This document shows positions 33,622 to 45,487 of a stretch of DNA of 64,000 nucleotides, one piece after another. The notes under the pieces are model-generated. The model did no database searches. It had not been told where the DNA came from and saw nothing but the letters and a program-made list of their open reading frames with translations. Where the stretch lies: positions 10,633,658 through 10,697,657 of the forward strand of contig NC_091293.1 of the NCBI RefSeq assembly GCF_038502225.1, in the 5' to 3' direction. Position numbers and translations under genes: made by a program. Positions within the stretch are counted from its first letter, which is position 1. Each line of letters opens with the position of its first letter. The DNA is from Cherax quadricarinatus (taxonomy: Eukaryota > Arthropoda > Malacostraca > Decapoda > Parastacidae).

Positions 33622-34807
33622 CAGTGGACCCCTGCATACCGTTGGCATCACATACCGTTTATTCCGCATACCGCTCACTTTAATCGCAAAAATTTTGCCT
33701 CGCATACCGCTAAAAAACCCGCTCACCGCTGTTCGTCCGAGATGCGTCCAATGTGCGCCTTAGCCAGCCTCACATGTTCCGCCGGTGGCATTGTTTACCA
33801 GCCAGCCTCCGCGGTAGCATCCAAGCATACAATCGTAACATTTCGTATTATTAGTGTTTTTGGTGATTTTATCTGGAAAATAAGTGACCATGGGCCCCAA
33901 GAAAGCTTCTAGTGCCAACCCTACAGCAATAAGGGTGAGAATTACTATAGAGATGAAGAAAAAGATCATTGATAAGTATGAAAGTGAAGTGCGTGTCTCC
34001 GAGCTGGCCAGGTTGTATAATGAACCCCAATCAACCATCGCTACTATTGGTGGTACAGCTGCTGCTGCTGCTGCTGTAGCATCGTCTGCTGCTGCTGTAG
34101 CATCGTCTGCTGCTACTGTAGCATCGTCTGCTGCTGCTGTAGCACTGTTGTTGGTGTGGCTTATTGAGAATATACCAAGAAACAATTAACCCCAGAGGAT
34201 TTTCCACCCAGGATAACCCAAAAAACTCAGTGTCATCGAAGACTGTCTAACTTATTTCCATTGGGGTCCTTAATCTTGTCTCCCAGGATGCAACCCACAC
34301 CAGTCGACTAACACCCAGGTGAACAGGGAAAAATGCCTGGAACTAGTGCTCATATTGGTGAATTTAAAGCCAGCAAAGGTTGGTTTGAGAGATTTAAGAA
34401 TCGTAGTGACATACACAGTGTGATAAGGCCTGTTCTGGAAGAAAATGCCAAACAGGACCTACAGTACTCAGGAGGAAAAGGCACTCCCAGGACACAGTGT
34501 CTCATCAGTCATTGGTGCATCTTCAATAAAGGTAAGTGTCATTTATTCTTCATTTAGTAGACTAGTACATGCACAATATATACTGTGCATGTACTACTCT
34601 ACTATTGTGCATGTATCCTTCTCTTTGTGTGTAGGAAAATGTATATTTCATGTGGTAAAAATTTTTTTTTTTATACTTTTGGGTGTCTTGCACGGATTAA
34701 TTTGATTTCCATTATTTCTTATGGGGAAAATTCATTCGCATACCGATTATTTCGCATACCAATGAGCCCTCTTGCACAGATTAAAATCGGTATGCGGGGC
34801 TCCACTG
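33622..34807 (+). mobile_element. Tigger A': internally deleted copy with an alanine-repeat expansion
   Basis: The ends are CAGTGGACCCCTGCATACCG (33622) and GGTATGCGGGGCTCCACTG (34807), TA-flanked, with only nine bases between the CTG of Tigger A (33610) and its own TA. From the ATG at 33890 the HTH is intact (MGPKKASSANPTAIRV to LARLYNEPQSTIA). It is followed by 21-bp repeats coding AVASSAA (34058-34150) and LLLVWLIENIPRNN, then a stop. An unidentified ~145-bp segment (34188-34332) precedes FKASKGWFERFKNRSD, after which the sequence jumps to the 3' UTR. The DDE core is absent. Confidence 0.85.
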
Positions 34808-34837
34808 TACTATAGTTTTTAATTATGTATAGTAATA

Positions 34838-35123
34838 CAGTAGGGTCCTGCTTTACGGCATTCCGCTAATACGGACATTTCAAATTATGACCAAAACTCG
34901 CTATATGGCTCCCCCCACCTTTCTAATACGGTCACAGCGGCCCACTGAGTTTGTTTACATTCTCCCTGAGCACATCTCCTTATTATGTCTGGAAACTTTC
35001 CAAAATTTCAAGTGTTTTAAAGTTATTGTATATTTTATATGTATTGTACCTAAATAAACTTACACACTGTGCTGGCATGTAGGTACACATTAAAATCACT
35101 AAGAGTCTCTCTACTCTTGATGC

Positions 35124-35163
<40 letters not shown>

Positions 35164-37857
35164 GTAATAATAATAATCTCTTGGGCGCATTAATGTCGCA
35201 TATTACGTTAATATAGACATTTCCCTTAATCTATGATATTTTTTTCAAAATTATGTAAGAAACACATTATGTAACACACAAACATGATACATGCACCCAC
35301 AGTATAAAAATTTATACAAATATATATGAGATGTTTACCAAACGGTTTGTAGAAGTGTCGGAAGAATTACGTTTTCTCTAGCCCGTCACCTGTTACTAGG
35401 GATAACTGTAGAAAAATATTCCTTTCGTATGCCTTCACTTTATAGCTATAATTCTGTACTAACTTGTACACAGTGTAAGAGTATTTGTTTCATGATTTAA
35501 TTATTATAATAATAATAATAGAAATATTATAAGGTAAAAGTTTCACAAACTCTTACAAATGTACATGAATGAACTAAAACTGGACACGTATTAATACCGT
35601 CTATTTCGCCTGACCGAGTGATCGTCCACAACCTGTTCAGTTTGTTTGTTTATGCTGTCTGAGCTCGGTGTATCTCGTTCTCTCTCGCTTGCTCTTCGTT
35701 AACTAATTGGCTCTCGTTGACGATGGCATCTAAGCTTAGTTGTGATAAAAAGAAGAGTCATAAGCCTCTTACTTTAAGTGCCAAGTTAGAAATGATTAAA
35801 CTTGGTGAACAAGGTATGTCAATGACTGAGATAGCACGTAAGCTTGGTTTGGCTCGTCAAACAGTTAGTACAGTTGTGAACAATAAGGAGAAAGTGTTGC
35901 AGGAAGTTAAAAGTGCTACACCAGTGACCACTAAGTTATAAGAAAACGTGATAACCTTATTGCTGACATGGAAAAACTTTTAATGGTGTGGATTGATGAT
36001 CAGACTAGTCACAAGGTGCCTTTAAGCAGAGCCATTATCCAGTCCAAAGCCCTAAGTCTCTTCAATTCTATGAAGGCTGAGAGAGGGGAGGAAGCTGCTG
36101 AAGATAAATTCTCAGCTAGCAGAGGCTGGTTTAATAGGTTTAAGGAAAGAAGTCAACTTCACAACATCAGAGTGCAGGGTGAAGCTGCAAGCGCTGACAA
36201 TTTAGCTGCAGAAAATTATCCACTTGAACTAGCCGAGATAATAGAATGTGGTGGATATACCAAGCAACAGATTTTTAATGTGGATGAGACTGCATTATTT
36301 TGGAAGAAGATGCCATCTAGGACATTTATTGCTAAGGAAGAGAAGTCAATGCCTGGCTTCAAAGCTGCAAAAGACAGGCTAACACTCTTGCTAGGAGCTA
36401 ATGCAGCTGGTGACTGCAAGTTAAAACCTATGATGATTTATCACTCAGAGAATCCTAGGGCCCTACAGAACTATGCAAAAGGCAGCCTCCCAGTTTATTA
36501 TAAATCTAATTCGAAAGCTTGGATGACTGCCAATCTTTTCATAAGTTGGTTCACGGACTATTTTAAGCCTACAGTTGAGGCTTACTGCAAGGAAAAGAAA
36601 ATTCCTTTTAATGTTTTACTTGTTTTAGACAATGCCCCTGCCCACCCTACAGCTCTACATGGTATGTACAGGGAGATAAATGTTGCTTTTATACCTGCAA
36701 ACACAACTTCATTACTGCAGCCGATGGACCAAGGTGTAATTGCAGCCTTTAAATCTTATTACCTAAGAAGAACTTTCATTAAGGCTGTAAATTTCCTAGA
36801 CAGTGATAAAATGCCTGGGCCTAAACAAAATAAATTAAAAACCTTTTGGAAAGGTTTCACAATTTTGGATGGCATTAAAAATATTAGAGATGCATGGAAT
36901 TAAGTTAATGAAACTACACTCAAAGGTGTTTGGAAGAATCTGATTCCTGAACTTATGGATGATTTTGAAGGTTTTGAGAATCCAGTGGGGGAAGTGTGTG
37001 TAAATGTTGTTGATATGGCAAGGGAATTAGAACTGGAAGTGGAGCCTGAGGATGTGGAAGAATTGCTTCTCTCTCATGATGAGGTTCTGACAGACCAAGA
37101 CCTTCTTCTGATTGAAGAGCAAAGAAAGAAATTTCATGAAGAGGAGATCCATCCTGATGATAGTCCTGTTACCATTAAAGAAATGAAAACCCAGGATTTG
37201 GAAGAAGCTATCAACCATATAGAAATAGCAATGGCAATTTTTGAGAAGATTGATCCAAATTTTGAACGAAGTTCAAAAGTGAATGCAACCCTTTCCCATG
37301 ATGTTACATGCTATAAAGAAATTTTAAGGGAAAGGAAAAAAAAATACATGAGGCAAAGTTCAATGCTTTCCTACTTTAAGAAAATATCATGCCAACCTTC
37401 AACATCAACAGCCAGCATTCAACAGCCTTCAACATCAACAGCTAGCCTTCAACAGCCTTCAACATCAACAGCTAGCCTTCAGCAGCCTTCAACATCAACA
37501 TACACCCCTTCAAAAGCTTCACACAAGTCTCCAAAACGAATCAAATTAGTTGAAGAATTAGAGGATGATGGTCTGCCATCTCCTGATTTGATTCAATAAC
37601 TACATTGCCACTCACCTCTCACACATTCATATTAAGTAATTAAAGGTATGTAATAAATGTACTGTGTGTAATTTTACTTTTCATTGTTTTTTTTAATGCT
37701 TAGTTCTATTGCTAATTTAATATATGTCAGTGTAAATACGTTATCTAGCATTTATATGCATTTACAAGGAAAATAAAAGGGTGTTCCACTTTACGGCGGT
37801 TTCCGCTTTACGGCGGTAGCCTGGAACCTAACCCGCCGTATAAGTGGGGCCCTCCTG
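34838..37857 (+). mobile_element. Tigger C: nearly full-length Tigger of a second subfamily
   Basis: The 3020-bp element has ends CAGTAGGGTCCTGCTTTACG and GTGGGGCCCTCCTG, TA on each side (34836-34837, 37858-37859). The 5' non-coding part (34838-35722) includes a (TAA)n tract at 35124-35178 and CTCT-rich sequence just before the ATG at 35723. The 3' part carries ATTAAAGG near 37640 as a possible polyadenylation signal. It inserted in Tigger B DNA beside A'. The related deleted element C2 lies at 50529-53847. Confidence 0.93.
35723..37599 (+). pseudogene. Tigger transposase C, all three catalytic Asp kept, one frameshift and one stop
   Basis: The ATG at 35723 starts [20 protein letters not shown] and the [23 protein letters not shown] one-base loss near 35938 shifts the frame, which resumes as [20 protein letters not shown] and [15 protein letters not shown]. 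The catalytic motifs are [25 protein letters not shown] and [14 protein letters not shown], so all three Asp are present. TAA at 36901-36903 replaces one codon after IRDAWN. The same frame then runs to 37599 through acidic EPEDVEELLLSHDE, a CKEILRERKKKYMRQSSM basic patch and four PSTSTA(S)LQQ repeats. Confidence 0.93.
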
Positions 37858-38755
37858 TACATATAAAATAACATTTTTACTTACCTTTATTGAAGATTGG
37901 TGATGGCATCTGGAAGATAGGGAGGAGGAGAGAGGGAGTTGGGGTTAGTGTTTGGAAGGAGAATCCCCCTCCATGAGGACTTCAGGTAAAGTCCTCTCTG
38001 GGGTTACTTCCCTTCTCTGTCTTTTAATGCCACTAGGACCAGCTTGAGTCACTGGACCCCTGTCTCACAAAATAACTGTCCACAGTCCTCTGTTTCTGGC
38101 GCCTCTAACATTTTCCTAAAATGGGACATGGTTCTGTCAGTGAACTTGTTGCAAAGATGGCTTGTTTCAGCTTGCTCAAGGTGGTACTTCTGCACAAACA
38201 TTTGGACATCATTCCACTTGGCACAGATCTCCTTAATCTCTGAAGAAGGCACCTCATCCACTCCCTATATTAACACCTTTCACAATATCAGCTTCTTTGA
38301 TCTGTTCTTTCTTTGACAGGATAGAACCGATGATCGACTTGTTTTTCCCATACATCCTGGAAAGCTCAACAAGTCTCACACCACTCTCACACTTCTGTAT
38401 TATTTCCTTCACATCTATGGTGTTTCTCACTTTCTTTACCACAGGGGTACTACTAGCAAGTTTCTTTGGGCCCATGGCAGTTTATTTCACAGTCCCACAA
38501 GCACTAAACACAACGAAATAATCGTAAAATGCGTGAGTGAGAGCGCAGGTTAGTGTTCACTCAAGTATAAACAAAGCTAGACTGCTCACAGCGCCTGCGA
38601 GGGGACGCGGACAGAGTGGGCAGCAGACAGGTCCCATACCCGGCGGTCCGAAAATAGGGGCACGTTCGATAATAGGGACACAGTTTATCTGAAAAATGGT
38701 CCTATTTTCGAAACGTTCGATATGTGATACGTTCGATTTTTGAGGTTCCACTGTA

Positions 38756-41170
38756 TATAAACAACCATGGTGATATTACACATCCCTGTCTAAGACCTAC
38801 TTTTACTGGGAAGTAGTCTCCCTCTCTTCTACACACCCTAACCTGAGCCTCACTATCCTCATAAAAACTCTTTACAGCATTTAGTAACTTGCTACCTATT
38901 CCATATACTTGCAACATCTGCCACATTGCTCCCCTATCCACTCTATCATATGCCTTTTCTAAATCTATAAATGCAATAAAAACTTCCCTACCTTAATCTA
39001 AATACTGTTCACATATATGCTTCAATGTAAACACTTGATCTACACATCCCCTACCCACTCTGAAACCTCCTTGCTCATCCACAATCCTACATTCTGTCTT
39101 ACCTCTAATTCTTTCAGTTATAACCCTACCGTATACTTTTCCTGGTATACTCAGTAAACTTATTCCTCTATAATTTTTACAATCTCTTTTGTCCCCCTTC
39201 CCTTTATATAAAGGGACTATACATGTTCTCTGCCAATCCCTAGGTACCTTCCCCTCTTTCATATATTTATTAAACAGAAATACCAACCACTCCAGCACTG
39301 GAGCCCCCCCCCCCCCCATGCTTTCCAGATTTCTGTCATAATCCCGTCAGTTCATTCTACGTAATGCCTCACGCACCTCTCCCACACTCACATCCTGTTC
39401 TTCTTCGCTCCTAAAAGATGGTATACCTCCCTGGTCAGTGCATGAAATTACCGCTTCCCTTTCTTCGTCGACATTTAAAAGTTCCTCAAAATATTCTTGC
39501 CATCTACCCAAAACCTCCATCTCCCTATCTACTAACTCCCCTACTCTGTTTTTAACTGACAAATCCATTCGTTCTCTTGGCTTTCTTAACTTGTTTAACT
39601 CGCTCCAAAAATTTTTCTTGTTTTCATTAAAATTTCTTGACAGTGCCTCTCCCACTCTATCATCTGCTTTCCTTTTGCACTCTCTCAACACTCTCTTTAC
39701 CATTCTTTTACTCTCCATATACTCTACTCTTCTTATAACACTTCTGCTTTGTAAAAACCTCTCATAAGCTAACTTTTTCTCTTTTATCACACCCTTTACT
39801 TCATCATTCCACCAATCACTCCTCTTTCCTCCTGTGCCCACCCTCCTATAACCACATTCTAATACTGCATTTTTAAAACTATTCCAACCCTCTTCAACTC
39901 CCCCCAACTACTCAGACTTGCACCAGTCCACCTTTCTGCCAATAGTTGCTCATCTCTCACCTGAACTTCCTCCTCCCTTAGTTTATACACTTTTACCTCC
40001 CTCTTGCTTGTTTTTGCCATTTTCCTCTTTTCCCATCTACTTATTACTCTAATTGTAGCTACAACTAAATAATGATCCGATATATCAGCTGCCCCTCTAT
40101 ACACGTGTACATCCTGGAGCCTACCCACCAACCTTTTATCCACCAATACATGATCTAACAAACTACTTTCATTATGTGCTATATCATACCTTGTATATTT
40201 ATTTATCCTCTTTTTCATAAAATATGTATTACTTATTACCAAACCTCTTTCTACACATAGCTCAATTAAAGGCTCCCCATTTTCATTTACCCCTGGCACC
40301 CCAAATTTACCTACTACTCCCTCCACAACATTTTTGCCCACTTCAGCATTGAAATCCCCAACCACCATTACTCTCACACTTGGTTCAAAACTCCCCACGC
40401 ATTCGTTAAACGTTTCCCAAAATCTCTCTCTCTCCTCTACACTTCTCTCTTCTCCAGGTGCATATATGCTTACTGTAACCCACTTTTCACATCCAACCTT
40501 TATTTTACTCAACATAATCCTTGAATTAATGCATTTATAGTCCCTCTTTTCCTGCCATAACTTATCCTTCAACATTATTGCTACTCCTCCTTTAGCTAAC
40601 TATTTGAAACCCCTGACCTAATCCCATTTATTCCTCTTCACTGAAACTCTCCCACCCCCTTCAGCTTTGTTTCACTTAAAGCCAGGACATACAGCTTCTT
40701 CTCATTCATAACATCCACAATCATCTCTTTCTTATCATTTGCACAACATCCACACACATTCAGACTTCCCAATTTGACAATTTTCTTATTCTTTTCAGTA
40801 ATTATTACAGGAAAAAGGGTTACTAGCCCATTGTTCCTGGCATTTTAGTTGACTTTTACAACACGCATGGCTTACGGAGGAAAGATTCTTATTCCATTTT
40901 CCCATGGATATAAAAGGAAAAGTAATAAGACCAAGAACTATTAAGATAAAATCAAAGAAAACTCAGATGACTGTGTATAAACATATACATATATGTGTAG
41001 TGTGACCTAAGTGTAAGTAGAAGTAGCAAGACATACCTGTAATCTTACATATTTATGAGACAGACAAAAGACACCAGCAATCCTACCATCATGTAAAACA
41101 ATTACAGACTTTCGTTTCACACTCACTTGGCAGGACGGTAGTACCCCCCTGGGTGGTTGCTGTCTACCAA
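38756..41170 (-). mobile_element. RTE-like LINE copy D, 5' UTR, endonuclease and RT N-terminal half
   Basis: In minus order: 5' UTR 41170-40790. The endonuclease then starts near 40770 (decayed), is open at 40575-39859 with MLKDKLWQEKRDYKCINSRI, VSIYAPGEERSVEERERFWE, MVVGDFNAEVGKNV and DISDHYLVVA. The linker at 39907-39347 has RKRSDWWNDEVKGVIKEK-type motifs and NKKNFWSELNKLRKPRERMD. RT follows with YKGKGDKRDCKNYRGISLLS (39319-38993) and VGLRQGCVISPWLF (38941-38756) up to Tigger B. A C14 run at 39304-39317 and frameshifts break it. Endonuclease residues (Asp-Asn, SDH) are kept. Confidence 0.9.
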
Positions 41171-41613
41171 CCTACCATTTGTTAATTAGTTCTTTAGTAT
41201 TCCAGACATGCTACTTTGACTTATTCTTCAGCTTTCTCATACAGTGTAAATACTTTTGAATCCCTACAAGGCACTTGCTTTAACATCTGCAGTAAAGTTC
41301 TCTCTCAGTAAAATATTTCCAAGCTTGTCTGTCCCAGTTGATCATGAGGTGTCAACAACAACGGCTGCTTCCACATCTTTGCAGTTCCCTGCCCCTACAA
41401 CAGCTCTTATTATGGCCTAAATGCTTGTACTGCTGCACTGACCCACATGGAACCAGTAATGACCAAAATAAAGCTGCTAGTAATGTAGAAAGCTGACCAG
41501 CCACAACTAAAAGAGGACTGCCCGGCATACCAAACACCAGCCTGCTGCCAGGCATACCAGCCAAGCAACAGTTACATCTACAGTAAATCCATATAAACTC
41601 CACTAGTGATCTC
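41171..41613 (+). other. Presumed 5' untranslated region of LINE E2
   Basis: No gene is visible. The stretch lies between the 5' end of RTE D and the first codon of E2 ORF1 and includes CTGCCCGGCATACCAAACAC and a similar CTGCCAGGCATACCAGCC, a short imperfect direct repeat at about 41519-41564. The assignment as E2 leader rests only on position. Confidence 0.4.
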
Positions 41614-41974
41614 ATGGGACACAAAAATAGAAGCAGCAACACCAAGACAGACACCAAACCTCCTAGGAAACTGTTACCTATAATGTCTACCCTGAAGGGC
41701 GCCAGTGTATCTTCCACCCCCCTCACCTCCGCCCAGACCAACACAACAACAACAATGGTGGACAACTCCAAAACTTTCTCCGAATTCCCTCACCATTCAT
41801 CCTCATCCACAGTTCGCACCCAAGCTGACTTCTCTTCAACTATGGATAACACTCGAGATTTCTTCACCCCAAACGGCAACACTGATTACAACTCGTCAAC
41901 AACCACAGGTATAGCCCAGGAATGCAGTCCTCGACAACAACTTGACACCATTAATAAAATTCAGCAGAAAAATA

Positions 41975-44397
41975 CAGTGGACCCTCAGTTAACACCTGTA
42001 TTGGATAGTGCCAAAATCGGATAAAGCCTCGCTTTGGTGTAAAAAAAAATTAGCTCGGATAACACCTAAAAACTCGGTTAGGAGCTTTCGTCCCGAACAC
42101 GTCCACTCGGAGCCATGAGCGGGTCTGGCCAGTAACCTAGTGCCAACCCTGTGGTAAAAAGGTTGAGGTGTACCATCGAATTGAAAAAGGAGATAATAGA
42201 AAAGTACGCGAGTGGAGTGCGTATCTTGGAGTTGGAAAAGTTATACAACAAACCCCCATTCAACCATCACTACCATCTCACACAACAAAAAGGCAATCAA
42301 GGAAGCTGTTGTTGCAAAAGGTGCAAGTGTGATTACAAAACAAAGATCGCAAATACTCGAAGATGTGGAGAGACTGTTGTTGGTGTGGATAAACGAGAAA
42401 CAATTATCAGGAGATAGTGTTTCACAGTCAATCATATGTGAAAAGGCAAGGCAGTTGCACGAGGATCTTATTAAGAAAATGCCTCCAAATAGTGCTGCTG
42501 TTGATGAATTTAAGGCCAGCAAAGGCTGGTTTGAGAGATTTAAGAATCGTAGTGGCATACACAGTGTGATAAGGCATAGTGAGGCTGCCAGTTCTGACAA
42601 AAAAAGCAGCTGAAAAATATGTGCAGGACTTTAAGGAGTACATAGAGGCTGAAAAATTAAAACCCCAACAATTGTTTAATTGTAACGAAACAGGCCTGTT
42701 TTGGAAGAAAATGCCAAACAGGACTTACATTACTCAGGAGGAAAAGGCACTCCCAGGACACAAGCCTATGAAAGACAGGCTCACTTTAATGTTGTGTAGT
42801 AATGCTAGTGGGGGTTGCAAAGTGAAGCCTTTACTCGTGTATCATTCTGAAATTCCTAGTGTTCAAGAAAAACAATATTGTCAAGACTAAATTGTGTGTG
42901 ATGTGGAGAGCAAACAGTAAGGCATGGGTCACTAGAGACAAGTTTAATGACTGGTTCTATGACATGTTTGGCCCCACTGTGAAAGAGTACCTCCTGGAAA
43001 ATAAATTGGACCTCAAGTGCCTCCTCAAGTGCTCATCCTCATGACTTGCAAGAGCAAATTGCAGGGGAGTTGAGCTTCATCAAAGTGAAGTTCTTGCCTC
43101 CTAATAACACTCCTCTCCTCCAGCCCATGGACCAGCAGGTCATTTCAAATTTCAAAAAACTGTACACCAAAGCAGTGTTTCAAAACTGCTTTGAAGTGAC
43201 CTCAGACACAGAATTGACCCTAAGAGTGTTTTGGAAAGATCACTTCAGTATCCTCAGTTGCATAAACTTTTTAGGTAAGGCTTGGGAGCGAGTGACTCGC
43301 AGGACTTTGAACTCTGCCTGGAGAAAATTGTGGCCACAATGTGTACAAGAGAGGGATTTTGAAGGGTTTGGGGCTGACCCTAAGGAGCCTATGCCAGCTG
43401 TGGAATCTATTGTGGCACTGGGAAAGTCCATGGGGTTGGAGGTTAGTGGCAAGGATGTGGAAGAGTTGGTGGAGGACGACAATGAAGAGCTAACCACTAC
43501 AGAGCTGCAAGAGCTTCAGGTGCAACAGCAACAGACCAAAGCTCAGGGATTTCCTTCAGAGGTGGAGGAAGAGAGACGGAGGGAGTTGCCTTCATCAAAG
43601 ATTAACCCTTAAACGGACCAAACAGATCGACGTTCAAATTCGTAGTGCTACAGAAGTAGACCTACTTTTTTTTTTTACATATTTTCAAATATAACAAAAA
43701 AATGTAGATAAATTTTTTTTTTACACGTTTTCAAATGTAAAACAAAGAAGAAGATTACATTTTTTTACATACTTTCAGATGTTGAAAAAACGTATATATA
43801 CGTTTGGACCATTTATGGGTTAAGGAAATGTGTACACTGTTTACAAAGGTGCAAGCATTTATGGATGAATATTATCCTGACACAGCTGTTGCAAGCCGTA
43901 TTGGCAACTTGTACAATGACACTCTTGTTGCCCATTTTAGGGAAATCTTAAAGGGACGCAAGAAACAGAACTCTCTGGGACACGTTTTGTACAACAGGGG
44001 TCCAGTGACTCGAGCTGGTCCTAGTGGCATTAAAAAACAAAGAAGGGAGGTAACCCCAGAAAAGGACTTGTTACCTGAAGTCTTTATGGAAGGGGATTCC
44101 CCTTCCAAACAATAGAACACCTGCATCATCTGCCCTCCTACGGTCTCATCACTCATCAACAATTCCACAATAAAGGTAAGTGTCATTTCAGTAATGTTTA
44201 TTATACATGTAACATTGTGTTCTGTGTAGGAAAATGTACATTTCATGTGAAAAAAAAATTTCATACTTTTGGGTGTCTGGAACGGATTAATTGGATTTCT
44301 ATTATTTCTTATGGGGAAAATTAATTCAGTTAAAAGCTAAATCGGTTAAAGCCTAGCTTTCTGGAACGGATTAAAGGCGTTAACTGAGGGTCCACTG
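41975..44397 (+). mobile_element. Tigger D: decayed full-size Tigger inserted in E2 ORF1
   Basis: The ends CAGTGGACCCTCAGTTAACA and TTAACTGAGGGTCCACTG are flanked by TA at 41973-41974 and 44398-44399. Transposase remnants run from about 42148 to 44115. The HTH is KRLRCTIELKKEIIEKYASG, followed by EDVERLLLVWINEKQLSGDS, FNCNETGLFWKKMP (first Asp changed to Asn), and LLQPMDQQVISNFKKLY (third Asp kept). The segment with the second Asp is deleted near 43025. The tail has GPSGIKKQRREVTPE and MEGDSPSKQ. At least four frameshifts and a 222-bp MITE at 43602 confirm it is dead. Confidence 0.9.
43602..43823 (+). mobile_element. 222-bp TTAA mini-MITE (P type) inside Tigger D
   Basis: TTAA bounds it at 43602-43605 and 43820-43823, with inverted ends CCCTTAAACGGACCAAAC and CGTTTGGACCATTTATGGG, the terminal type of P1 and P2. 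Excising it leaves the Tigger codons SSKIKEMC in frame, which fixes the boundaries. The interior is AT-rich with poly-T runs. This is the smallest TTAA element in the window. Confidence 0.9.
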
Positions 44398-45487
44398 TAG
44401 TATGCTAAGACGGCAAAACAAAACCTATGAAAAATTCATTGGGGACCTGGAGCGCTCTCTATATAACCAAAACACGAGGATTAATAACCTAGAATGCCAT
44501 GTTATGACACAAAACTCAAAGATTAGTGAACTAGAAAACAAACTGTCATCATTAACATCATTAACAAATTCGTCTAAAGAACATGCAAACCTGCACTCAA
44601 CTATATACACACATACTAAACAAATAAATTCCTTCACCACCAAGCTGTCAGAAGCTACACAAGATTGGAAGTTAAACATGGAATCCCAGTGGAATGCACG
44701 CTTCCCGTATCAAAGGGAGATGACTGAACAAGACAAGCTCCTAGACTGTCATTTTAACCAGCTCTACCTTACTTCCAGATATAAATGATGAGAATTGCAC
44801 CATCAAACAACTCCAACTAATGAAAGATGAGATAAAAATTAACATTGAAACCAGTGATATCGAGGAGGCCTGACTGCTAGGCAGGCAAAAGCAAAGTGTT
44901 ATGTTAACCCTTTCAGGGTCCAGAGGACAAATTTCAAAGTACACACCAGGGTCCAAGAATTTTCAAAAAATAATTGTTATTTTTCTTATGAAATGGTAGA
45001 GAATCTTTTTCTGAAGGTAATAAAACAAAAAGTACGAAATTTGATGGAAAATTGACGAAATTATGCTTTCGCGAATTTTGATGTGTCGGCGATATTTACA
45101 CATCGGCGATTTTGCCGACTTTGACTCCCATTTTACAACAATTACAGTATTCCAGTCAACCAAATTCTTAGCTATTTCACTAGTATTACCTCTAATCTAT
45201 CGATTGAGCACAAGAAATCGCCAAGTCAACTGTTTCAACAACAAAATAAAGTGATCGGAAATTGGTAATTTAACCCTTTCAGGGTTTCGACCGTACTAGG
45301 ACAGCTTACGCACCAGGGTTTTTGACGTACTAGTACGCATAAATTCTAGCGCCTTCAAATCTCGTGGGAAAAGGCTGGTAGGCCTAGATGTGAGAGAATG
45401 GGCGTGTGTGGTCGGTGTGCGCAGTAGAAAAAATCTGGGACCCAGTGGCGCATTGTGGGAACGCCATTTTAGTAGACCTTGTTCATC

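Larger units (their letters stand above)
31098..38753 (-). mobile_element. Tigger B: internally deleted Tigger carrying three nested Tiggers, TA-flanked
   Basis: The terminal repeats are CAGTGGAACCTCAAAAATCG at 31098 and its partner ATTTTTGAGGTTCCACTG ending at 38753, flanked by TA at 31096-31097 and 38754-38755, inside RTE D. Its own sequence is 31098-31277 plus 37860-38753. Coding remnants on the minus strand are the DNA-binding domain from the ATG at 38475 (MGPKKLASSTPVVKKVRNTI..LSRMYGKNKSII) and, after a frameshifted junction near 38255, SSEIKEICAKWNDVQMF and AETSHLCNKFTDRTMSHF. The catalytic core is missing. Confidence 0.88.

Noticed and set aside
34188..34332. Possible coding segment inside Tigger A'
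   Set aside because: Stops occur in all frames and no family was recognised; it is left as an unidentified inserted segment.
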